Of a DNA stretch of 64,000 nucleotides, positions 56,901-64,000 are shown piece by piece. The DNA is taken from assembly GCF_041381155.1 (NCBI RefSeq), contig NC_091138.1:17609255-17673254 (forward strand), in the 5' to 3' direction. The position numbers and the translations under genes were made by a program. Under the pieces are notes generated by a model. That model saw only the letters and a list, made by a program, of their open reading frames with translations, had not been told where the DNA came from and ran no database searches. The stretch comes from Argopecten irradians (Eukaryota > Mollusca > Bivalvia > Pectinida > Pectinidae). Numbering within the stretch: the stretch's first letter is position 1; the number at the start of each line of letters is the position of its first letter.

Positions 56901-59900
56901 GAGGTATATAACAGTAACAAACTTCAATTATCAAAATCCAAGATGGCTATCCAAAATGGCTATCTGTCAGCCATCTTGTTCACCAATTGGTCCAAAAATA
57001 AAATATTCACATCTACGGCCCTAAAGGAACCCACATTTGAAATTTGAGGAGGATCCCTTTATTACTTTCTGAGAAATAGCGGTAACAAACTTCAATTGTG
57101 ATAATCCAAGATGGCCTCCTGTCTGCCATCTTATTCAACGACTGGTACCAAAATGCAATATGAACAACTAGGGACCGAGAGGGACCTGCACATGAAATTT
57201 GAGACAGATCCCTTCATTTCTTTCTGAGAAATAGCTGTAACAAACTTCAATTGACAAAATCCAAGATGGCGGCCTCTCAGCCATCTTGCTGACTGATCTG
57301 TCCCAAAATGCGATATGCACAACTAGGGACCGAGGGGGGACCTGCACATGAAATTTGAGACAGATCCATTCATTTCTTTCTCAAAAATAGCGGTAACAAA
57401 CTTCAATTGACAAAATCCAAGATGGCAGTCTCTCAGCCATCTTGTTGACTGATCGGTCTCAAAATGTGATATGCACGACTAGGGACCTAGGGGTACATAC
57501 ATGTTAAATTTGAGAAGGATCCCTTCTGCACTTTCTGAGAAAAAGTGGTAACAAACTTCTCAATTGTCAAAATCCAAGATGGCTACCTGTCGGCCATCTT
57601 GTTGACCGATCTGTCCAAAAATGCAATATGCACAACTAGGGCCCCAGGAAAACCTACATATGAAATTTAAGAAAGATCCGTTCTGCCCTTTCTGGGAAAT
57701 AGAGATAACAAGAAATGTTAATGGACGGACGGATGACGAACGAAAGGCAATTTGAATATCTGCTGATGGTGGGCTAAAAATACTGTAATATGTACATGGA
57801 GAAAAGAAATATGTACCAATTCCTGTAGCGACACTGTACCGTACATTTATACAGAGCACATCAATATGAAGTTAAGAAAACTCTCTGATCTTATAAATTT
57901 GTAACAGATAACCATAACAATTTTGTTATGTATTTTGTTACCTCTATTGTAACAGATAACCATAGTAATTTTGTTATGTATTTTGTCACCTCTATTGTAA
58001 CAGATAACCATAGTAATTTTGTTATGTATTTTTGTTACCTCTATTGTAACAGATAACCATAGTAATTTTGTTATGTATTTTGTCACCTCTATTGTAACAG
58101 ATAACCATAGTAATTTTGTTTTGTATTTTGTTACCTCTATTGTAACAGATAACCATAGTAATTTTGTTTTGTATTTTTGTTACCTCTATTGTAACAGATA
58201 ACCATAGTAATTTTGTTATGTATTTTGTTACCTCTATTGTAACAGATAACCATAGTAATTTTGTTATGTATTTTGTCACCTCTATTGTAACAGATAACCA
58301 TAGTAATTTTGTTATGTATTTTTGTTACCTCTATTGTAACAGATAACCATAGCAATTTTGTTATGTATTTTGTCACCTCTATTGTAACAGATAACCATAG
58401 TAATTTTGTTATGTATTTTGTTACCTCTATTGTAACAGATAACCATAGTAATTTTGTTATGTATTTTTGTTACTCTATTGTAACAGATAACCATAGTAAT
58501 TTTGTTTTGTATTTTGTCACCTCTATTGTAACAGATAACCATAGTAATTTTGTTATGTATTTTGTTACCTCTATTGTAACAGATAACCATAGTAATTTTG
58601 TTATGTATTTTTGTTACCTCTATTGTAACAGATAACCATAGTAATTTTGTTATGTATTTTGTCACCTCTATTGTAACAGATAACCATAGTAATTTTGTTA
58701 TGTATTTTGTCACCTCTATTGTAACAGATAACCATAGTAATTTTGTTATGTTTTTTGTCACCTCTATTGTAACAGATAACCATAGTAATTTTGTTATGTA
58801 TTTTTGTTACCTCTATTGTAACAGATAACCATAGTAATTTTGTTATGTATTTTGTCACCTCTATTGTAACAGATAACCATAGTAATTTTGTTATGTATTT
58901 TGTACCTCTATTGTAACAGATTATTGTTATGTATTATTGTATTTTGTCACCTCTATTGTAACAGATAACCATAGTAATTTTGTTTGTATTTTGCACTCTA
59001 TTGTAACAGATAACCATACAATTTTGTTATGTATTTTTGTTACCTCTATTGTTAACAGATAACCATAGTAATTTTGTTTTGTATTTTTGTTTCCTCTATT
59101 GTAACAGATAACCATAGTAATTTTGTTATGTATTTTTGTTACCTCTATTGTAACAGATAACCATAGTAATTTTGTTTTGTATTTTTGTTTCCTCTATTGT
59201 AACAGATAACCATAGCAATTTTGTTATGTATTTTTGTTACCTCTATTGTAACAGATAACCATAGTAATTTTGTTTTGTATTTTTGTTACCTCTATTGTAA
59301 CAGATAACCATAGTAATTTTGTTTTGTATTTTTGTTTCCTCTATTGTAACAGATAACCATAGTAATTTTGTTATGTATTTTGTCACCTCTATTGTAACAG
59401 ATAACCATAGTAATTTTGTTATGTATTTTGTTACCTCTATTGTAACAGATAACCATAGTAATTTTGTTATGTATTTTGTCACCTCTATTGTAACAGATAA
59501 CCATAGTAATTTTGTTATGTATTTTGTCACCTCTATTGTAACAGATAACCATAGTAATTTTGTTATGTATTTTGTCACCTCTATTGTAACAGATAACCAT
59601 AGTAATTTTGTTTTGTATTTTTGTTTCCTCTATTGTAACAGATAACCATAGCAATTTTGTTATGTATTTTTGTTACCTCTATTGTAACAGATAACCATAG
59701 TAATTTTGTTTTGTATTTTTGTTTCCTCTATTGTAACAGATAACCATAGTAATTTTGTTTTGTATTTTTGTTTCCTCTATTGTAACAGATAACCATAGCA
59801 ATTTTGTTATGTATTTTTGTTACCTCTATTGTAACAGATAACCATAGCAATTTTGTTATGTATTTTTGTTACCTCTATTGTAACAGATAACCATAGTAAT

Positions 59901-62900
59901 TTTGTTATGTATTTTGTCACCTCTATTGTAACAGATAACCATAGTAATTTTGTTATGTATTTTGTCACCTCTATTGTAACAGATAACCATAGCAATTTTG
60001 TTATGTATTTTTGTTACCTCTATTGTAACAGATAACCATAGCAATTTTGTTATGTATTTTTGTTACCTCTATTGTAACAGATAACCATAGTAATTTTGTT
60101 ATGTATTTTGTCACCTCTATTGTAACAGATAACCATAGTAATTTTGTTATGTATTTTGTTACCTCTATTGTAACAGATAACCATAGTAATTTTGTTATGT
60201 ATTTTGTCACCTCTATTGTAACAGATAACCATAGTAATTTTGTTATGTATTTTGTCACCTCTATTGTAACAGATAACCATAGTAATTTTGTTATGTATTT
60301 TGTCACCTCTATTGTAACAGATAACCATAGTAATTTTGTTTTGTATTTTTGTTTCCTCTATTGTAACAGATAACCATAGCAATTTTGTTATGTATTTTTG
60401 TTACCTCTATTGTAACAGATAACCATAGTAATTTTGTTTTGTATTTTTGTTTCCTCTATTGTAACAGATAACCATAGTAATTTTGTTTTGTATTTTTGTT
60501 TCCTCTATTGTAACAGATAACCATAGCAATTTTGTTATGTATTTTTGTTACCTCTATTGTAACAGATAACCATAGCAATTTTGTTATGTATTTTTGTTAC
60601 CTCTATTGTAACAGATAACCATAGTAATTTTGTTATGTATTTTGTCACCTCTATTGTAACAGATAACCATAGTAATTTTGTTATGTATTTTGTCACCTCT
60701 ATTGTAACAGATAACCATAGCAATTTTGTTATGTATTTTTGTTACCTCTATTGTAACAGATAACCATAGCAATTTTGTTATGAATTTTTGTTACCTCTAT
60801 TGTAACAGATAACCATAGCAATTTTGTTATATATGGTTTGTTATCTATGGGAAAAGTTAAAAGAGGATTCTTTACCTTGTAAAAGGTATCCATCTTGTTC
60901 TAATAGTAAATTGTAACCACAGGGGGTTATCTTTACAACAGGAAACCACAAACAAATCACATCTTTGTATAAGGTTACCACATGATCATATGATTTATAT
61001 TCATGTTAACAGGCAACCATAGCCAGAACAATACTATAGTTACAGTAGAATGAATATACGTACCCGGCCTACTTATACTTATCAGCCGGGTACGAATTGG
61101 TCCCTAGTGTCGTAGTGGAGCACTGCCTCCGAAATCACTCGAGCACAGTTTTCTATACTTTTTTGTAGGTTTCCAATTATTTTATGCGTATACATGCATT
61201 TACATATTATTTTCGTCCAAAACAAACATAACTACCATTCTTAATACCTACAGTACCGCTCACACGGCTTTGTGGACTTGCCGTATAAATTCCTTTCTTA
61301 AAGACCTTCATATGTATTATGTAAAAAAAATAATGCCTCGATGAGAATCTGATATTTCATGTGGTTCAGTTTTATTGTCTAGTAGGTAAGCAATATCAAA
61401 CAAGTACGATGAAATGCAAAGAAACGTTTAATAATGGTTTGCATAGTCATTACTTTGCTCCATTAGCAGTAATAGGCACCAATTGTAGCTCTAAAGACAA
61501 CACCATTTTCTGTTTAAAAGTCTTTTGAGCTACAATATTGCAGCTATAGTTACAGATGTTACCTTCTGTATCACAGTTGTATTTTTGGACATTCCAAGTT
61601 TATGCATACACTCCCTGACCAGTGTCATGTCCAGTCCAGGATTCTTACTGCTACAGCCGTAGTGGTGAGGTCTGAAAAACATCACAATGTAAAACAGACA
61701 CATACTGATACAGCAGTGACAAACACTGAACACACAGCCATAATATTGGGCTCTAAAGAATATAGACCAATGCAAAGATACCGGGTAGGTCTACAGACAT
61801 TTCTCAAGTATAAACAGTTATTAGTATGTCTCAAGATGTTCTGATTCATAGCCAAACGTCATATTGAGGTGGCTGAACAAAGAGTTGTTACATCTTGTAT
61901 CTGAGTGTATCGTAAAGCATGTGGAGTGGAATTACAAGTGTAATTTTAATTGAATTGAGACATTTCAGTACAAGATACTCATATAAAGTTAATAGGCATG
62001 TAAAAGAGTATAGCTACATCTACATTTCCTTTCTGTTGAAGTAATTTTCAACATATACCCAAACTTAACTGAACTGGTATTTGCACCCACACTTAACTGA
62101 ACTAGTATTTGCACCCAAACTTAACTGAACTAGTATTTGCACCCAAACTTAACTGAACTAGTATTTGCACCCAAACTTAACCAAACTAGTATTTGCGATG
62201 ATGAAAATAAAGAAAGTCATACTCACTCTAATAGGAATGATGCATTTAAACAAGATGCTGTAGAAAACACTTTCTCCACTTCACTGAATTTAAGATAATG
62301 GGAAATAGAATTACAAATCATTCTACTTTAATGATCTTCACAATTATGGTCTGAGAGCGATTATTATATAATAATGAAGATTATGCAGTATAATGTGTCT
62401 AACCGGCTCTTGTCTAATCTGGATACCTGCGTATTGCATCATAATTATTTGGCATTTTCCTTCTCAATCTATAGTAGTCTTAATTAAAATTTGTATAATC
62501 CTGCAACATATGCTGGTCCCTGTAATATTTGGTCAAGACAAGTTACATTGTATAACAAAATTAATTCAAGATGGGTTAAATGTTTAAGATTTTGCCTGAT
62601 ATTCAACCAATCTTCAAAACTACATCTATACATTCTGGAGCATAACACACATTACCTACATGTATTTTCACTGAAGGTTTATATCATTGTTAAAACTCCA
62701 ATCTTCCAGAAAGGAACATAAATCTGAAGTGTAATGTATAGTGTTGGGAATCGGTTGAAATTTCATGGTCAATCATCAGTTTTATTTAATCAATAAATGA
62801 TTAATTAAAATTGATTATTTTTCCTTGATGTATACCGGTAAACAAGTCTCATATAAAAATTTCCTTCAAAGGCTTACGATCGCGAGGCCTCTCTGTACTG

Positions 62901-63717
62901 TCATGTTTTCATGTCGCTTATTTTCTTCACAAATCATGCTCATCTGAACGTTTACATTACTACGCAGTGCTTAAGCGTCAATTCGTCTAGACGCTAAAAA
63001 TTTGACGTGATGTGAGTGACAACCACACACAAGGAAACATTTTTAACAAGTTGGCTATGATTTTTTTGCATGTTTTAGTGATCAGCTAACTTTATACTTT
63101 CTTTTATCATGGTGTTGGAAAATTCTGACAAACTCGATTACAGATTTCTTAGTCGATTAATTGATCAAACACCTCAAACTAACGATACTCAACACACTTG
63201 ATTAATCAGAACACCACAAGTAATGTATAGTGACAGTTCAAGACAAACTTGGCACATGTTTTTGCAAGTTTAGGGTAAAAATAGTTTCTAATAGTTTCCT
63301 TTAATATTTTTGAATTTTTTGTCAAATTTAATTAACTAAGGAATGCATACCTACTCTTAATTAATGTTTAAACTATTAACATAATGTATGAATCATAAAT
63401 GAGTGTGTCCAACACGACCGTTTTTATCAAAAAGCTGATAATTTGATAGGATAGTTGGATTCTCATGGATTCTTAGTGAGGCCTCTGTATTCGCCCTGAA
63501 CCACAACTGTTCTATCGAGAATGTCTACAATTTCCACGTCCTAGTGCCTCCACTCCCACGAGTTATTTTAACATAATGCTAATGAAGCTTACTCAAAGAA
63601 CTCCAAGGAATTGTCATCCTCTGGTAGCTCAGCTATCTTCTTAATGATCTCTGGTGTAAGACAAGCTATCTGTGTGTGTGGGTCATGTTGTCTGTAGTCA
63701 GAGGGTTCAACACCGGT
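41902..63717 (-). CDS. HERC4-like: HERC4/HERC3-like HECT E3 ubiquitin ligase, C-terminal 674 residues (5' part off the window)
   Basis: Exons (minus strand): 63717-63593, 61671-61563, 56331-56145, 55735-55686, 55133-55074, 53892-53716, 53160-53071, 52771-52673, 51198-51028, one of 48011-47964 or 47913-47866, 46145-46050, 45562-45444, 44940-44893, 44146-44080, 43842-43760, 43170-43062, 42954-42880, 42533-42431, 42110-41902. With one of the pair they total 2025 nt in one frame, no stops, all GT-AG. The spacer ([50 protein letters not shown]) and HECT domain ([63 protein letters not shown]) follow HERC3/HERC4. The catalytic cysteine in HTCFN is encoded at 42003-42001. Role: thioester transfer of ubiquitin to substrates, cytosolic. 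The RCC1 repeats expected N-terminally should lie right of base 64000. HERC4 versus HERC3 is not settled. Confidence 0.93.
43341..43545 (+). mobile_element. tRNA-derived SINE, copy 3 (HERC4-like intron)
   Basis: Best-preserved head: GGCTGCGGTGGCCAAGTGGT (A box) and GCGAGTTTGAATCCCA (B box), then the shared body and tail. Confidence 0.85.
44977..45150. repeat. Possible decayed GTTATAA-rich inverted repeat
   Basis: CATGGCTATAACAAACC, TTTGTTATAAGCATAG and GTTGTAAGCATGG recur in opposing orientations, like widespread TIR elements with GCTATAACGAACC-type ends. Weak. Confidence 0.3.
45261..45433 (+). mobile_element. tRNA-derived SINE, copy 4 (head truncated)
   Basis: Begins in the tRNA-like part (CTCCACCTCTGGGTCACTAG, degenerate B box) and continues through CAGTTGCCAGGTACTGATC and TTAATAGGACGTTAAATTAA. 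Ends about 10 bp before the exon 45562-45444 donor. Confidence 0.75.
47866..47913 (-). CDS. Alternative exon b of the HERC4-like gene (16 codons)
   Basis: Encodes [16 protein letters not shown] between CAG and GTGGGC splice sites, phase 0 on both sides. It is a paralogue of the exon at 48011-47964: 35 of 48 nt and 11 of 16 residues are identical, and about half of the changed codons are synonymous, so both appear to have been kept as coding. It carries Glu where the HECT consensus I recall is DAGG (here DEGG). Confidence 0.85.
47964..48011 (-). CDS. Alternative exon a of the HERC4-like gene (16 codons)
   Basis: Encodes [16 protein letters not shown] between ACAG and GTAACC, phase 0 on both sides. 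It keeps the canonical DAGG motif of the HECT N-lobe. Only 50 bp (47914-47963) separate it from exon b, which is probably too short for efficient splicing of one to the other and favours mutually exclusive use. Confidence 0.85.
48552..50697 (+). mobile_element. CAAGAGGCCC element E4, antisense in a HERC4-like intron
   Basis: Near-identical to E1 over the first ~200 bp (AGGCCCAGAGGGCCTGTATC onward), with ~11 core units of the same ~150-170 bp type, one containing a 24-bp poly-C run near 50211-50234. The right end is GACGTTGGACCAGGTGAGCT; the outer left arm of the right hairpin seen in E1 is missing here. Confidence 0.8.
51541..52655 (+). mobile_element. CAAGAGGCCC element E5 with a distinct ~150-bp core, ending 17 bp from an exon
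   Basis: The left end is AGGCCCAGAGGGCCTGTATC plus CGCTCACCTGGT; the right end is AGCTCACCGTCCCTTCGGGC then CAGGTGGGCTAAAAA. The core has ~6 units (TTGGGCCCCGCCCCTC, GTCAGAGCCAAAATTTATAC, CCAAATTTGGTTACAATCCA). Its right end stops 17 bp from the splice donor of exon 52771-52673. Confidence 0.8.
52673..52771 (-). CDS. 33-codon exon inserted before the HECT domain of the HERC4-like gene
   Basis: Encodes [18 protein letters not shown] and onward to FYLSDCH, phase 0 at both ends, with CTGTAG acceptor and GTAAGT donor. In vertebrate HERC4 as I remember it, the residues equivalent to [12 protein letters not shown] run straight into the equivalent of the next exon ([10 protein letters not shown]). 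This cassette would then be extra. Being symmetrical it could be skipped without changing the frame. Confidence 0.7.
54100..54876. mobile_element. TIR DNA-transposon remnant with ATAAGCCGC repeats
   Basis: Left end TACCATTTTTTCCGGACAAT, right end (reverse complement) TACCGTATTTTCCGTATAAA; the left subterminal region repeats ATAAGCCGCA/TATAAGCCGC three or more times. ~777 bp, no intact transposase. TA at both tips suggests a TA target. Confidence 0.7.
55384..55590 (+). mobile_element. tRNA-derived SINE, copy 5
   Basis: Head AGGCAGAGTGGTTAGAAAAT and B box GGTTCGAATCCTG, body GTCAGGTACTGGCC, tail TTTACCAAACCAAACAC. Ends about 95 bp from the exon 55735-55686 donor. Confidence 0.8.
56309..56757 (-). 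repeat. ~42-bp minisatellite (~10-11 copies) spanning a HERC4-like acceptor
   Basis: On the gene strand each unit reads CCCCTTACATTGTAG then ATAACCCTAGCTATAACCAG: intron end plus the first ~20-23 nt of exon 56331-56145. The first copy is the real exon edge (AG at 56332-56333). Copies vary more than in the other two exon-edge arrays, so this one is older. Confidence 0.9.
56769..57780 (+). mobile_element. CAAGAGATCC-type element E6
   Basis: The left palindrome AGATCACAGAGGGATCT (one mismatch) is followed by TGCGCCCACC; the right end is GCTGATGGTGGGCTAAAAA. The core has ~5 units of ~145 bp related to those of E2 (CCAAGATGGC, GCCATCTTGT, CTAGGGACCGAG). Abuts the exon-edge minisatellite. Confidence 0.8.
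57890..60835. repeat. 48-49 bp minisatellite, ~61 copies, HERC4-like intron
   Basis: Unit TGTAACAGATAACCATAGTA then ATTTTGTTATGTATTTTGTC and ACCTCTAT; a 49-nt variant has TATTTTTGTT. A ~720-bp block (about 59640-60060) recurs at about 60370-60790 with the same order of variants. 48 is a multiple of three, giving periodic open frames on both strands ([16 protein letters not shown] one way) that I do not regard as genes. On the gene strand each unit offers an AG|GTGAC or AG|GTAAC sequence resembling a 5' splice site. Confidence 0.95.
60836..61562 (-). other. HERC4-like intron, no further feature seen
   Basis: Unique sequence between the minisatellite and exon 61671-61563. Confidence 0.4.
62057..62196. 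repeat. 28-bp tandem repeat, 5 copies
   Basis: Unit CACCCAAACTTAACTGAACT followed by AGTATTTG, nearly perfect, in the intron between exons 63717-63593 and 61671-61563. Confidence 0.9.
62197..63592 (-). other. HERC4-like intron, no gene seen
   Basis: AT-rich, no motif-bearing ORF on either strand. Confidence 0.4.
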
Positions 63718-64000
63718 CTGAAATTTATACCATCATAGTATAGGAAGTACAAAAAGATTAAAGGTAAAATATTGACACCAAGCAAACAGAAGGAAATCAT
63801 AGAAAATTGATTGACCCTTTATGCCTCTATTAGTTTTCAGATTTAGTCTAGTGAATAAGACATTGTATTATACAAGTCAGGTATGTAGCATGCAGTGGCA
63901 TAGGAAGGGGGGTGGGGGGGTGGGGCAAAGGTCCTCATTATTTTGTAACATCCCCCTTCCCCGCTTCCTGTGCCCCTGGCATGGTGAAAAAGAAGACTTG
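63718..64000 (-). other. HERC4-like intron continuing past the window, with a G-run repeat tip
   Basis: At 63893 CAGTGGCATAGGAAGG leads into a G-rich run, the same tip as at about 22690 (other orientation). The next upstream exon of the gene is outside the window. Confidence 0.4.

Noticed and set aside
57890..60835. Periodic open frames on both strands in the 48-bp array as genes
   Set aside because: Unit length is a multiple of three without stops; both strands are equally open, and the array lies in an intron.

Overview
This window is eukaryotic, animal nuclear DNA, most likely from a bivalve mollusc. It is AT-rich, has long introns with GT-AG splice sites, and carries repeats that I associate with molluscs: tRNA-derived SINEs, CR1/L2-like LINEs, and mobile elements that begin CAAGAGGCCC and have tandem-repeat cores. 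The species call is inference. The three protein assignments rest on reading the sequence against remembered families, because no database search was possible.

Layout. 1-9.6 kb is a LINE graveyard: an endonuclease fragment on the minus strand, then a nested structure in which one LINE (4440-6128 and 9236-9569) is split by a GGTGTAA/TTACACC foldback array that itself contains a younger LINE with a 743-codon ORF. 9.95-14.86 kb (+) is a four-exon cytochrome P450 of the CYP2 clan (482 aa, all phases consistent). 15-25 kb holds several small inverted-repeat elements, a 3.8-kb minisatellite (17.4-21.3 kb) and a mobile element with a tandem core. 27.8-35.96 kb (-) is a six-exon single-pass membrane protein resembling TMEM130 (473 aa). 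41.9-63.7 kb (-) is the 3' part of a HERC4/HERC3-like HECT ubiquitin ligase: 19 in-frame exon positions give 674 residues, and one position is represented by two tandem alternative exons. The RCC1 half should lie beyond base 64000.

The three genes show no obvious joint pathway (oxidative metabolism, membrane protein, ubiquitin transfer). What links them is a structural pattern: each has a minisatellite whose unit spans one of its own exon-intron junctions and multiplies a splice site (P450 exon 1 donor, TMEM130-like exon 5 acceptor, HERC4-like acceptor at 56331). The HERC4-like gene also has a duplicated 48-nt exon, separated by only 50 bp, in the HECT N-lobe. Six mobile elements share covarying terminal palindromes and look like non-autonomous Helentron/pearl-type elements. 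These three observations are the best candidates for something not yet described.
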